Source: Roseicyclus sp.
GTDB taxonomy: Bacteria > Pseudomonadota > Alphaproteobacteria > Rhodobacterales > Rhodobacteraceae
Reading direction: 5' to 3'
Assembly (NCBI GenBank): GCA_018401385.1
Contig: JAGYKZ010000014.1
Coordinates: 1-37,494, forward strand
DNA length: 37,494 nt
Both the position numbers and the translations under genes were made by a program. The notes under the pieces are model-generated. The model saw nothing but the letters and a program-made list of their open reading frames with translations. It did not search any database and was not told the origin of the DNA. Below are positions 1-9,245 of the stretch, piece after piece (within the stretch, counting starts at the first letter, position 1; each line of letters begins with the position of its first letter).

Positions 1-2
1 CT

Positions 3-1763
3 GATGTTGAGGATTTTATCACCGCCAAATCAGATGCGGCGCGTCTGCGGATGTTTAATGTGTCGGTTCTTGTGACAGATGCGTTTATGGAAGCTGTCAA
101 AGCAGATGGGCCTTGGGAATTGGTTTTTGGCAATAAGGTCTATCGCACTGTGCAAGCGCGTGATTTGTGGAACCGGATCATGCAATCGACCTATGATTAC
201 GCCGAACCTGGTGTGATCTTTATCGACCGCATCAATCAGGCCAATAATTTGGCTTATTGCGAAACCATTGCCGCAACAAACCCTTGCGGTGAACAGCCGT
301 TGCCGCCCTATGGGGCGTGCTTGCTTGGCTCCATCAACCTTGCGCGGCTTGTGCGCGCGCCGTTTGAGGCGGATGCGGCGCTTGATCTTGACGCGCTCAA
401 GGATTTGGTGCGGGTCGCGGTGCGGATGATGGACAATGTGGTGGACGCAAGCCGCTTTCCGCTTGAGGCACAGGCCCGTGAGGCTCAAGCAAAGCGGCGC
501 ATCGGTTTGGGCGTCACGGGTTTGGCCGATGCGCTGCTGATGTTGGGGCTGCGTTATGGGGCCGATGATGCGGTGGCGCAGTCCGAGATGTGGATGAAAG
601 AAATTGCCCATGCGGCTTATTGGGCCTCGGTCGAATTGGCTCGTGAAAAAGGGGCGTTTCCGCTCTTTGATGCGGAGGCGTTTTTGGCCTCTGGAACAAT
701 GGCGCAGACGGATCAAGATTTGCGCGATGCCATTGCCAAAGATGGCATTCGCAATGCGCTTTTGACCTCGATTGCCCCAACAGGCACGATCAGCCTTTAT
801 GCGGGCAATGTCTCCTCAGGTATTGAGCCTGTTTTTGCCTATAGCTACACCCGCAAAGTGTTACAGCGTGATGGGTCGCGCAGCGAGGAGGAGGTGACCG
901 ATTACGCGGTCAAACTTTGGCGCGAGAAAATGGGCGATGCGGCGCTGCCTGATTATTTCGTCAATGCGCAGACCCTCTCGCCTATGGATCATGTGCGGAT
1001 GCAGTCTGCCGCCCAAAAATGGGTGGACAGCTCTATCTCAAAAACCATCAACGTGCCCGAGGATATCAGCTTTGAGGCGTTCAAGGATGTCTATCTTCAA
1101 GCCTATGAAACGGGCTGTAAGGGCTGCACCACCTATCGCCCAAATGACGTGACGGGCAGTGTCTTGAGTGTCTCTGAGGCAGAAACAAAGTCAGATGGCG
1201 CTACCGCGCATGAGGCTTCTAAAGGTGAAGTGGTTTATATCTCCGATCCGCTTGACAGGCCGCAGACGCTTGAGGGCAATACCTATAAACTGAAATGGCC
1301 CGACAGTTCGCACGCGATTTATATCACGATCAATGACATTGTGCTCAACGGGCATCGCAGGCCCTTTGAGGTGTTCATCAATTCCAAGAATATGGAACAT
1401 TACGCCTGGACAGTGGCCTTGACACGCATGATGTCGGCGGTGTTTCGCCGTGGCGGTGACGTGAGTTTCGTGGTGGAAGAACTCAAAGCCGTGTTCGATC
1501 CGCGCGGGGGCGCGTGGGTTGGTGGAAAATATGTGCCATCAATCTTAGCGGCCATTGGCGGCGTGATTGAGCGGCATTTGATATCCATCGGATTTATTGG
1601 TGGTGAGGGCATGGGGTTGAAAACCGATCCCACCGCTGAAATTTTTGATATGGGTGCCGCGCGTTCGCACATGGCCAGTTGTGCGTCCTGTGGCTCGTCC
1701 CATATGCGGATGAGCGAAGGCTGTATGACCTGTAGCGATTGCGGCTATTCAAAATGTGGCTGA
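3..1763 (+). CDS. nrdJ: Vitamin B12-dependent (class II) ribonucleotide reductase, C-terminal part
   Basis: The protein reduces ribonucleotides to deoxyribonucleotides in the cytoplasm, using adenosylcobalamin to generate the radical, so it does not need oxygen. The frame is open at the left edge and the N-terminus lies outside the window; about 586 residues are visible. Visible family marks are the active-site block [18 protein letters not shown], whose Cys is the radical-bearing position of class II enzymes, the later APTGTIS loop, and a cysteine-rich tail (CASCGSS, then [13 protein letters not shown]), which is probably the redox-active or zinc-binding C-terminus. A region of about 100 residues before the tail (from [15 protein letters not shown]) fits the TSCPD-type domain found in these proteins. 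The reading frame is clean. The gene ends 146 bases before the next gene, and no strong T-rich terminator follows it. Confidence 0.93.
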   Translation, partial: DVEDFITAKSDAARLRMFNVSVLVTDAFMEAVKADGPWELVFGNKVYRTVQARDLWNRIMQSTYDYAEPGVIFIDRINQANNLAYCETIAATNPCGEQPLPPYGACLLGSINLARLVRAPFEADAALDLDALKDLVRVAVRMMDNVVDASRFPLEAQAREAQAKRRIGLGVTGLADALLMLGLRYGADDAVAQSEMWMKEIAHAAYWASVELAREKGAFPLFDAEAFLASGTMAQTDQDLRDAIAKDGIRNALLTSIAPTGTISLYAGNVSSGIEPVFAYSYTRKVLQRDGSRSEEEVTDYAVKLWREKMGDAALPDYFVNAQTLSPMDHVRMQSAAQKWVDSSISKTINVPEDISFEAFKDVYLQAYETGCKGCTTYRPNDVTGSVLSVSEAETKSDGATAHEASKGEVVYISDPLDRPQTLEGNTYKLKWPDSSHAIYITINDIVLNGHRRPFEVFINSKNMEHYAWTVALTRMMSAVFRRGGDVSFVVEELKAVFDPRGGAWVGGKYVPSILAAIGGVIERHLISIGFIGGEGMGLKTDPTAEIFDMGAARSHMASCASCGSSHMRMSEGCMTCSDCGYSKCG

Positions 1764-1909
1764 GTGCTGTGGGTCCAGCATCACAGTAATAAACAAAATT
1801 TAGACACAATTAAAAAATATAAAATTTGCAAGTGCTGCGGTGATAACCTGCGGCAAAGGTTGATTTGCGCATGGTCCCCTTGCGCGTTGCTTGCAAAGGT
1901 TATGCTCTC

Positions 1910-2828
1910 ATGCGGCTTTTTTCGGGTGGCTTTCTCCTCGCGGTGGTGATTGTGGTCGGGGGGGCATTGCCGGTGACGGCACAACCCGTTGATTTCACAT
2001 ACTTGGGCAATGGACGTTTGCTCAACAATGATGTGATCGGCGATGGCAATGATCGTTGGCGCACAGGCTCATATTCGGTCAGCTTGCTGTATGGTTCCGA
2101 ATGGCAGGGAAATTTGACCACCAGCCCCCGCGATGTGATTGACCTGTTTGCGTGGCGAGGATTTCGTCATGTCGTGACAAACCCTGCGCTTAATGACCGG
2201 CTTTATGCGGGTGTTCTGCCTTTGGGGTACAGCCACTTCACATGGCGTATGCTGATATTGTGGCGGGTGCGGAGTGTTGGGTTTTGGGCCCTGGCAGACG
2301 GGTATTCGCGAATTGCAGCGCGATTTGCATGAGGCATTGAGCCAACCCGTTGTGAACTCTGCCAATCGTGAGTTGCAAAACAAGACATTGCTTGACGTGA
2401 ATTTGGAAGCCAGCAACGACTATGCGCTTGGCGCGGGGACTTTTGTGCGCCCCTTCATCGGCCTCGCCTACGGAGCGGAGGATTTGGTGCGTCTTGGCGT
2501 GGATGTGACCGTGGGGCAATGGGGGCAGGGCGGCCTGCGTCTGCGTGACCCGATCACAGGGCACCGCTTCAGTGGGATTGCATCCGATCAGGATAACGGC
2601 CTTTCCCTCGTCTTTGGGGCCGATTGGGCCTACGTGGACGACTCGGAATATCTGCCCTCGGGGCATGGTGCCGAGCTGCGCGATGATCGTCACCGTTTGC
2701 GCGGTGGGGTGCATTACGGCCAAAATGGATATACCGCCTTTTACGGGGTGACCTATCTCTCGCCTGAATTTGGCACCCAACCCGACGGGCAGATGGTTGG
2801 CTCTGTCAGCTTGGGTTGGAATTTCTAA
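1910..2828 (+). pseudogene. LpxR-like (DUF2219) outer-membrane lipid A 3'-O-deacylase, frameshifted
   Basis: LpxR-family proteins are outer-membrane beta barrels that remove acyl chains from lipid A. The chosen ATG gives a signal peptide (MRLFSGGF, a hydrophobic run, cleavage near VTAQP). The mature start has LLNNDVIGDGNDRWRTGSYS, which resembles the conserved Asn-Asp and D-x-Y/W-T-x-G start of the family. The second half has FGPWQTGIRELQ...LHEA and ends in alternating strand residues with a terminal Phe (SLGWNF), typical of barrels. The frame breaks twice: near 2240 the homologous reading moves to frame 1 (MAYADIVAGAE), and near 2270 it moves to frame 3, which runs to the stop at 2828. The combined length is about 305 residues, normal for the family. 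An AT-rich promoter-like stretch lies at 1790-1835. The family call is by motif and could be a related barrel. Confidence 0.6.
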
Positions 2829-2955
2829 TCCCAGAGTCGCGAAAATCCGCCAAAACGCGTCAAAGGGGATTCACAGGGCGAATCACCCATGCTAGGCTAC
2901 CCCTCAAGCCGATAAAAAAACGGCACCTATTGGGGTAAGTTAAGGCAGGCATCGC

Positions 2956-4047
2956 ATGAGCATGGGGTTGCGCGGTGCGTTCATTATTGCTTGGGCGCAG
3001 ACGCGGATCGAGGGAGACTCGGACTATAACAAAAAAGATCTGGCTGAAGGGATGAGTTGGAGCTGGCACGGTCGTGCCTTCCCGCTTGAAGGCAACGACG
3101 CCGCCCTTGTTCTGACATCCAGCCGAGATCTTCTTCAGCTTCGTGCGAAAGCGGCGCGGGTCGTGCATAAATTCATGCATCGGCCCGCGCCTCTGCACGC
3201 TCAAGACTTGGATGTACATGATCCTCTGTATCGCGGCGGCTTGATCATTTCCGATGGGGTGCGATTTTACACGGCCATTCCGCTGACTTTGGAAAATAGC
3301 CGTGAGACGGTGTTGCTGTTCCCTGATGGAATGCCCCCCGCTCGCCAATATTTGACAATTATTTCGGTAGGGTCTGATTTCTGCGCGCCACGCCACCAAA
3401 GCGCGCCTGTGGTGTGTTTTGTCAAGGGCACGCGCTTGGCTGGCATCAAAGGTGAGGTTGCGGTTGAGGATATCGCAATTGGTGATCACCTGATCACCCG
3501 TGACAATGGGCTCAAGGAAGTGCTGTGGATCGGTCAGCGCCGTTTGTCGGGGGCGCAGCTTTTTGCAATGCCGCATCTGCGGCCCATTCGCTTGCCGCAA
3601 GGTATATTCGGCACGGGGCAACCTGAGCCTGACTTGTTGGTGTCGCCGGATCATCGCATTTTGATAAAGTCATCCGAGGCGCGTGGCCTGTGGGGCGAGG
3701 ATGAAGTGATGGTGCGTGCGCAAGATTTACTGGCCGACATGGGCGCGCGTGTCGATCATCGGGGCGGGTCAGTTACCTATTTCCATATCATGCTGGAGGG
3801 GCATCAGGTTTTGATTGCCAACGGAATGTGCGTGGATAGCTTTCACCCTGCTTCGGTTGCTCTTTCAGAGAGTGATTCAGATCCGGATGCACAGGCCTGC
3901 CTGGAAGACCTCTATGATCGTCACCCCGATCTTTTGTCACATCCTGACCTTTTTGGTCCGTTTGCGCGGCGTATGCTTGGCGCAGCAGAGGCGGCGATCC
4001 TCGGCGCGCATATGGGGCAAGGCCGTGGGATTTACGGGTTAAGCTAG
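2956..4047 (+). CDS. Hint-domain (Hedgehog/intein-like) protein
   Basis: This is a 363-residue protein. From residue about 154 (VCFVKGTRLAG) it shows the start of a Hint_2-type domain: a Cys at the splice-site position, then a pattern like AVEDIAIGDHLITRDNG, a His in VSPDHRILI, and a closing block with FHIMLEGHQVLIANGMCVDSF. Such Hint domains are common in Rhodobacterales proteins of unknown role and are thought to process their own polypeptide. The first 150 residues match no family I recognise and lack a signal peptide. After the Hint block there is an acidic stretch (SESDSDPDAQ) and a short tail. The gene stands alone, 127 bases after the LpxR-like gene and 199 bases before rpsD. Confidence 0.75.
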   Translation: MSMGLRGAFIIAWAQTRIEGDSDYNKKDLAEGMSWSWHGRAFPLEGNDAALVLTSSRDLLQLRAKAARVVHKFMHRPAPLHAQDLDVHDPLYRGGLIISDGVRFYTAIPLTLENSRETVLLFPDGMPPARQYLTIISVGSDFCAPRHQSAPVVCFVKGTRLAGIKGEVAVEDIAIGDHLITRDNGLKEVLWIGQRRLSGAQLFAMPHLRPIRLPQGIFGTGQPEPDLLVSPDHRILIKSSEARGLWGEDEVMVRAQDLLADMGARVDHRGGSVTYFHIMLEGHQVLIANGMCVDSFHPASVALSESDSDPDAQACLEDLYDRHPDLLSHPDLFGPFARRMLGAAEAAILGAHMGQGRGIYGLS

Positions 4048-4066
4048 GGCGGTGGCCCCGCTTGGC

Positions 4067-4093
4067 TTGACAGCGCGGGGAATCCCCTATAGC
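4067..4093 (+). promoter_or_regulatory. Possible sigma-70 type promoter for rpsD
   Basis: TTGACA at 4067-4072 is followed after 15 bases by TATAGC at 4088-4093. The -35 box is a perfect match, but the spacer is shorter than the usual 16-18 bases. It lies about 155 bases before the rpsD start, in an otherwise empty gap. Confidence 0.4.
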
Positions 4094-4246
4094 TCGCGCG
4101 TCACTGAGGCATCGTTTGCGGTGCTTCTTTTCATTGGTGTTGGTGGCCCCCGCAAGGGAATGCCTGTCAGCCAAAGCGCAAGCTGCGGCAAAGGACAACG
4201 CCCTTCATAGCTCCGCACAGGGGCGTTCTAGCGAAGGAGATCAGCC

Positions 4247-4867
4247 GTGACCAAACGCACGTCTGCCAAGCATAAAATCGACCGCCGTATGGGCGAAAAC
4301 ATTTGGGGCCGTCCCAAATCCCCGGTGAACCGCCGTGAATATGGCCCGGGCCAGCATGGTCAGCGCCGTAAGGCTAAATTGTCTGACTTTGGCACGCAGC
4401 TGCGCGCCAAGCAGAAGCTTAAGGGCTATTACGGCGACCTGACCGAAAAGCAATTCCGCCGCATTTACGCCGAAGCAGAGCGCGTCAAGGGTGATACGGG
4501 TGAAAACCTGATCGGCCTGTTGGAGCGCCGCTTGGATGCGGTTGTTTACCGTGCGAAATTCGTGCCGACTGTCTTTGCGGCCCGTCAATTCGTGAATCAC
4601 GGCCATGTTCTGGTCAATGGCAATCGGGTCAACATTCCGTCCTACCGTGTGAAAGAGGGCGATGTGGTCGAGGTGCGCCAAAAGTCCAAACAATTGGCAG
4701 TTGTGCTTGAGGCCGTGCAATTGGCCGAGCGTGACGTGCCTGATTATGTTGAGGCGGATCACGCCAAGATGACTGCCACCTTCGTGCGCACCCCTTCCTT
4801 GGGGGATGTGCCATATCCCGTGATCATGGAACCCAACCTGGTGGTTGAATTCTACGCGAAGAACTGA
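4247..4867 (+). CDS. rpsD: 30S ribosomal protein S4
   Basis: S4 is a primary 16S rRNA-binding protein of the small subunit. The 206-residue product has the alphaproteobacterial S4 pattern: [21 protein letters not shown] at the start, [22 protein letters not shown], then the S4 RNA-binding domain ([15 protein letters not shown], then [14 protein letters not shown]) and a C-terminal EFYAKN. The start is GTG, supported by AAGGAG seven bases upstream. The gene is monocistronic in this region, with a possible promoter at 4067 and a strong terminator directly after it. The reading frame is intact. Confidence 0.98.
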   Translation: MTKRTSAKHKIDRRMGENIWGRPKSPVNRREYGPGQHGQRRKAKLSDFGTQLRAKQKLKGYYGDLTEKQFRRIYAEAERVKGDTGENLIGLLERRLDAVVYRAKFVPTVFAARQFVNHGHVLVNGNRVNIPSYRVKEGDVVEVRQKSKQLAVVLEAVQLAERDVPDYVEADHAKMTATFVRTPSLGDVPYPVIMEPNLVVEFYAKN

Positions 4868-4893
4868 TCTTCGCCGATCCAATCCAAGACTTC

Positions 4894-4923
4894 AAAAGCG
4901 CGCCCAAAGAGGCGCGCTTTTTT
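4894..4923 (+). terminator. Rho-independent terminator after rpsD
   Basis: The stem AAAGCGCGCC pairs with GGCGCGCTTT across a CAAAGA loop and is followed by a run of T. It begins 27 bases after the rpsD stop. Confidence 0.9.
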
Positions 4924-4979
4924 GTTGCTGTTCCTTTTGTCAGCCTGCGTTATGCTGACGCGGAACAGGAGAGGGGCGC

Positions 4980-5970
4980 ATGGCAACGCGAAAAACTCCG
5001 ATCATATTGGATGAGCAGCCGCAGCCAGAACGGGCGATATCCCCGATGGATGCGCCTGCCGTTGTCGATGAGATGTCAGCAGATATTCCAACCCTCTCGG
5101 CGACCCCATCCCGGCCTGTAGCAATGCGGCTGTTTCTTTGGGCCAGCGGCGTGTTGTTGGGCGCGATATTGGTCAATGCCGTGTGGGGCTTTGTGCTTGA
5201 TATGATGGCGCGCGGCACAGTTCTGGGGCAGGTGGCGCTTGGTTTGGTGGGGGTGTTCCTTGCCTCCGCCTGTTTTTTCATCCTGTCCGAATGGCGCGCC
5301 TATCGGCGGCTGTCGTATATCAGCGATGTGCAAGATAAGGCACGGGCGGTGCTGAACGAAAAAAACCTTGAGGGGATAACAGCGCTGCGCCGTGATCTGA
5401 CGGTGCTCTATCGCGGGCGCGCGCACTGATGACCGCAGCGGATGCGGCCCTGGTCGGGTTTGACGAGATGTTTGACGCAGATTTGCGCTTCGCTGCGTGG
5501 AAAGCCGCCTATCTGACCCCCTTGGACCACAGGGCGCGGGCTGAGATTGCCCAATCTGCGCGCCGTGTGGCCAGCCTGACCGCTTTGTTGCCATTTGGGA
5601 TTTTGGATATGGTGCTTGCGCTATGGATCAATCTGCGCATGATCCGCCGCTTGGCGGATATGTATGGTGGACGCACAGGCAGCTTTGGCGCGTGGCGGTT
5701 GTTGCGTTCCGTGATTGCACAGCTTTGGCGACTTAGGTGCGCTGGTGTTGGCGATGATCAGTCAGCTCCACCTTGGGCGGTTCGCTCGCTGCGAAACTTT
5801 CGCGCCCGTTTTGGCGAAGGGGGGTGTTCAACGGGGCGATGACGGCGCGGCTTGGATTGATCGCGATGGAGCTGTGCCGCCCTTTGCCCTTTGTGGCCGC
5901 CCACGACCCAGTTTGCGTAGCGTTTTGTCGGAGGCGTTTCGGGGCTTTCAAAGGCTCAAATCCCTGAATC
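4980..5970 (+). pseudogene. TIGR01620 / YcjF-type (DUF697) membrane protein, frameshifted
   Basis: Members are inner-membrane proteins of about 330-350 residues that often accompany a YcjX-like GTPase; their role is unclear. The ATG follows a strong AGGAGAGGGG ribosome binding site. Residues 48-105 hold two membrane segments, followed by LSEWRAYRRLS and LRRDLTVLYRGRAH. That frame stops at 5429, where ATG overlaps TGA, and the continuation (LTPLDHRARAEIAQSARRVASLTALLPFGILDM, NLRMIRRLADMYGGRTG, AWRLLRSVIA) is in frame 2. The frame breaks again near 5720 and several times before 5960, where GAMTARLG and CRPLPF of the conserved end are still readable. The first break could be a real gene overlap, but homologues I know are one chain. 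From 5970 to 6177 I see no gene. Confidence 0.7.
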
Positions 5971-6177
5971 CCAAAACGCTTCTTTACCCCATGCGTTTGC
6001 AGCGATATACGGCACCCTATGAGACGGATGAACACACAGATTGCGATACGAATTATTGGCCCGGCGCTCACAGTCAGCAGGGCCGCCGGGACTAAGGTGT
6101 TGAGCTATCGCGCCGCTCTTTCCCCCTCATTGGTCATGGCCTGCCATGCCGCAGTAGCCGATGGGATTTTTCTTTCC

Positions 6178-6690
6178 ATGTGTGCCGACCTTCCCGACTA
6201 TAAAGACACGTTGAACCTTCCCCAAACCGATTTCCCGATGCGCGCAGGCCTGCCCACAGCGCGAGGCCCGAATGTGTTGTACTGGGAAAGTCGGCGTCTA
6301 TCAGCGGCTGCGCGATAAGGCAGCAGAGGCGGCCGCAAGGCTGGCGCGCCGCGCCCGCCGTTCGTGCTGCATGATGGCCCCCCTATGCCAATGGCAATCT
6401 GCATATCGGCCACGCGCTGAACAAAGTGCTGAAGGATATGGTCGTGCCTTAACGATGATGGGCCATGAGGCGCGCTACATCAGGGTGGGATTGTCACGGT
6501 CTGCCCATCGAGATGGAAGATCGAGGCCTATCGCGCCAAAGGCCGGGATAAGGACAAGATTGACGTTGTCGATTTCCGTCAGGAATGCCGCCGCTTTGCC
6601 GAAGGCTGGTTGATGTCCAGCGCGCGGGTTCAAGCGCCTAGGCGTGACAGGGAGTGGGACAAGCCCTACCTCACTATGGATTTCCACGCC
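6178..6690 (+). pseudogene. ileS: Isoleucyl-tRNA synthetase, N-terminal fragment with frameshifts
   Basis: IleRS charges tRNA-Ile. The fragment begins with MCADLPDYKDTLNLPQTDFP, the normal start of alphaproteobacterial IleRS. Other pieces in changing frames are VGVYQRLRDKAAE, PFVLHDGPP, the class I signature NGNLHIGHALNKVLKDMV, MMGHEARYI, AYRAKGRDK, DFRQECRRFAEGW and [14 protein letters not shown]. At least six single-base shifts are needed to read them as one chain. After the codon ending near 6690, IleRS similarity stops and KDPG aldolase similarity begins. About 170 of roughly 950 residues are present. The matching C-terminal part of IleRS is found at 8226-9167, fused to CysRS, with foreign genes between the two halves. 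Confidence 0.85.
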
Positions 6691-6874
6691 GAGTGCAGAT
6701 ATTCGCTTTTGCCCAACAGGCGGCATCAGCCTTGCCAATGCGCCAAGCTATCTCAGCCTGCCCAATGTGCTGTGTGCGGGGGGCTCATGGGTTGCCCCGA
6801 AAGCGGCCATGGCGGCGGGCGATTGGGATGCGATCACCAAACTGGCGCAAGAGGCCGCAGCGCTGCCGCGTTAA
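6691..6874 (+). pseudogene. eda: KDPG/KHG aldolase, C-terminal fragment
   Basis: The complete enzyme splits 2-keto-3-deoxy-6-phosphogluconate in the Entner-Doudoroff pathway. Only the last 60 residues or so are present: [18 protein letters not shown], then [14 protein letters not shown], then [20 protein letters not shown] and a stop. The FCPTGG and GGSW blocks belong to the phosphate-binding end of the aldolase barrel. The catalytic Lys and Glu lie upstream and are missing. The fragment is fused directly to the broken ileS start and has no start codon of its own. Its frame is clean, unlike the ileS piece. It ends tail to tail with the next gene, overlapping it by three bases. Confidence 0.8.
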
Positions 6875-7245
6875 CCCAAGAATTTGACCTCATCAAAGGG
6901 CGGAAGGCTGGCTTGCTGATTGGCGTTTAATTCTGCGCGGACCTGGGCATAGCTGCGCGTGATATAGCGGCGCAGCTCATAGGGGGTGGTGTTTTGCCAT
7001 TGCAGCATCACCCAGCCCCCGCTTTTGAGATAGGGGGCGGAAACAGCCTTTCCCGCTTGTATCATTTTCTGCGCCTCGGTCGCACTTTCTGCGCGTAGTG
7101 AAACACCTGTGCTGCCCCTTGTGTAAGCCGCAAACATTTTTTCGGCCACGGTCCACACATACATATCGGGGCCGAACGGTTCAGACAGGCGCGCACCAGG
7201 CAGGGATTTGCAATGGCGCTCCACAAAATCTTCAAACATGGCCAC
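6871..7245 (-). CDS. MmcQ/YjbR family protein
   Basis: This is a small protein of 122-124 residues with the YjbR-like fold, which resembles a CyaY-type DNA-binding module; its function is not established. Visible family features are the N-terminal helix ([15 protein letters not shown]), a strand pair around [17 protein letters not shown], a basic turn and WVMLQ. The start is GTG at 7245 or ATG at 7239; the ATG removes two residues and is equally acceptable. The gene is intact and lies between the eda fragment and the CysRS/IleRS fusion, on the opposite strand. Confidence 0.8.
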   Translation of the reverse strand: MAMFEDFVERHCKSLPGARLSEPFGPDMYVWTVAEKMFAAYTRGSTGVSLRAESATEAQKMIQAGKAVSAPYLKSGGWVMLQWQNTTPYELRRYITRSYAQVRAELNANQQASLPPFDEVKFLG

Positions 7246-7394
7246 AGAATGTGGATTTTATTATCGAATGCAAGGAAATTATGCAGGGCACCACGGCCTT
7301 GCTGCATCGCTGTGCGCAGTTGCAACGGAGATTGGGATATTTGCAATTCCATAACAACCTGCTAGGTCAAGGACGCAAAAAAACGGGGCGGGTG

Positions 7395-9167
7395 ATGGCC
7401 AAGATCAAGCTGAGAAATTCAATGTCCCGCAAGGTTGAGGATTTCGTGCCCATTGATCCGCACAATATCCGCCTCTATCTCTGCGGCCCCACGGTTTATG
7501 ACCGCGCCCATTTGGGCAATGCGCGCCCCGCGATTGTGTTTGATGTGCTGTATCGGCTGCTGTGCCATGAATATGGCAAAGATCACGTGACCTATGTGCG
7601 CAATTTCACCGATGTGGATGACAAGATCAACGCGAAGGCCGCGCAGACCGGGCGCAGCATCGCCGAGATCACCGATGAAACCATCGGCTGGTATCATGAA
7701 GATATGGATGCGCTTGGCATTTTGCGCCCCACACATGAGCCGCGCGCGACCCAGTATATCCCCCAGATGATCGCGATGATTGAGGGGTTGATTGAAAAGG
7801 GCCATGCCTATGCGGCGGAGGGTCATGTGCTGTTTTCTGTGGCAAGTTATCCCGATTATGGCCGCCTATCTGGGCGCACGGTCGATGATATGATCGCAGG
7901 CGCGCGGGTCGAGGTGGCCCCGTATAAGCGCGATGCGATGGATTTTGTGCTGTGGAAACCATCGGATGCGGACACGCCCGGATGGGACAGCCCATGGGGC
8001 TATGGCCGCCCAGGGTGGCATATTGAATGCTCCGCCATGAGCCACGAATTGCTGGGCGCGCATTTCGACATTCACGGTGGCGGCAATGATTTGATGTTCC
8101 CGCACCATGAGAATGAAATCGCGCAAAGCTGCTGCGCGCATAAGGTCGCGGGATTTGCCAATATCTGGCTGCATAATGAAATGTTGCAGGTCGAGGGCAA
8201 GAAAATGTCCAAATCCTTGGGCAATACGGTGGCCCCGCAAGCCGTGATTGACCAATATGGCGCGGATATTCTGCGCCTGTGGGTGGCGCAATCGGATTAC
8301 ACCGCTGATCTGCGCATCGGGCCTGAGATTTTGAAGAACGTGGCGGATAGCTACCGCCGCTTGCGCAACACGATGCGGTTTATGCTCGGCTCGCTTGGCG
8401 ATATCACCGCGGCGGATCACACCGAAGCGGCAGATATGCCTGAATTGGAGCGGTTCATCTTGCACCGTTTGGCGGAGTTGGACCAGATCGTGCGCGAGGG
8501 CTATCGCACATATGATTTCCAAGGCGTGTTCCAATCCCTGTTCAACTTCGCCACCACGGATTTGTCCGCCTTCTATTTCGACATCCGCAAAGACGCGCTT
8601 TACTGTGATGGTGACACGTTGGAGCGCCGTGCCGCCCGCACGGTGTTGCAGCATTTGTTTGATCGCCTGACGACCTGGCTTGCGCCCATTTTGACCTTTA
8701 CCATGGAGGAGGTTTGGCTTGAGCGGAACAAAGACCCCGAAGCCTCCGTGCATCTGGTCGATTTTCCTGAAACCCCCACAGCCTGGCATGATCCAGAATT
8801 GGCCGCAAAATGGGCGATGATCCGCCGCGCGCGCCGCGTGGTGACAGCCGCGCTGGAGGTGCAGCGCCGTGACAAAGTGATCGGCGCTTCGCTGGAGGCG
8901 GCCCCCGTGATCCATGTCGCCCAAGCACAGATGCGCGCGGCGCTGCAATCGGTCCCGTTCGAGGATTTGGTGATTACCTCTGCGGTCACTTTGACGGATG
9001 CGGTGGCCCCTCTCGATGCGTTCGCCCTGCCCGAAATCGAAGGGATCGCGGTGGTCTTTGCCAAGGCGACAGGCGAGAAATGCGCGCGCTGTTGGAAAAT
9101 TCTGCCCGATGTGGGCAGCCACAGTCATGCCCATGTCTGCGGGCGCTGTGATAGCGCCTTGTCCTAG
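7395..9167 (+). CDS. Chimeric cysteinyl-/isoleucyl-tRNA synthetase
   Basis: This is one clean open frame of 590 residues. Residues 1 to about 277 are Cys[20 protein letters not shown] holds a zinc Cys and the HIGH-type signature, [11 protein letters not shown] follows, then [13 protein letters not shown] (zinc Cys) and [19 protein letters not shown] (zinc His/Glu). Residues 278-590 are Ile[59 protein letters not shown], and the C-terminal zinc finger [13 protein letters not shown]...CGRCDSAL. The switch falls in [10 protein letters not shown] (8196-8225), which both enzymes share. A normal CysRS would continue with its own anticodon domain after this motif. The join keeps frame perfectly. The fusion would pair a cysteine-activating core with an isoleucine tRNA-reading domain, so I doubt it works as a synthetase. 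The start is the ATG before AKIKLRNS, with a GGGGCGGG upstream; an earlier in-frame start lacks family similarity. Confidence 0.9.
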   Translation: MAKIKLRNSMSRKVEDFVPIDPHNIRLYLCGPTVYDRAHLGNARPAIVFDVLYRLLCHEYGKDHVTYVRNFTDVDDKINAKAAQTGRSIAEITDETIGWYHEDMDALGILRPTHEPRATQYIPQMIAMIEGLIEKGHAYAAEGHVLFSVASYPDYGRLSGRTVDDMIAGARVEVAPYKRDAMDFVLWKPSDADTPGWDSPWGYGRPGWHIECSAMSHELLGAHFDIHGGGNDLMFPHHENEIAQSCCAHKVAGFANIWLHNEMLQVEGKKMSKSLGNTVAPQAVIDQYGADILRLWVAQSDYTADLRIGPEILKNVADSYRRLRNTMRFMLGSLGDITAADHTEAADMPELERFILHRLAELDQIVREGYRTYDFQGVFQSLFNFATTDLSAFYFDIRKDALYCDGDTLERRAARTVLQHLFDRLTTWLAPILTFTMEEVWLERNKDPEASVHLVDFPETPTAWHDPELAAKWAMIRRARRVVTAALEVQRRDKVIGASLEAAPVIHVAQAQMRAALQSVPFEDLVITSAVTLTDAVAPLDAFALPEIEGIAVVFAKATGEKCARCWKILPDVGSHSHAHVCGRCDSALS

Positions 9168-9245
9168 ATTGCCACTTCGTGACTTGGAGTCGAATGAAAT
9201 TAGGTTAGGCTTCCATCCATCACACCCAGAAATGAGGGATAGATC

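Noticed and set aside
1764-1790. A short TGCTG/CAGCA hairpin after nrdJ
   Set aside because: The stem is only five bases and no T-run follows, so it is not a credible terminator.
3482-3489. Another GTGATCAC, and one more at 19145-19152
   Set aside because: Both are single copies inside coding sequence without a partner 21 bp away, so they are likely chance matches.
5429-5842. A separate gene starting at the ATGA overlap
   Set aside because: Its product continues the TIGR01620 family sequence of the preceding frame, so a frameshift in one gene is more likely, though a true overlap cannot be excluded.
7098-7394. An upstream extension of the synthetase frame by 99 residues
   Set aside because: The extension is antisense to the MmcQ/YjbR gene and does not resemble CysRS; ATG at 7395 matches the family start.
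7246-7394. A possible small RNA or promoter element in the mmcQ/synthetase divergent gap
   Set aside because: TTGCAA repeats are present but no convincing promoter pair, hairpin or motif could be defined.
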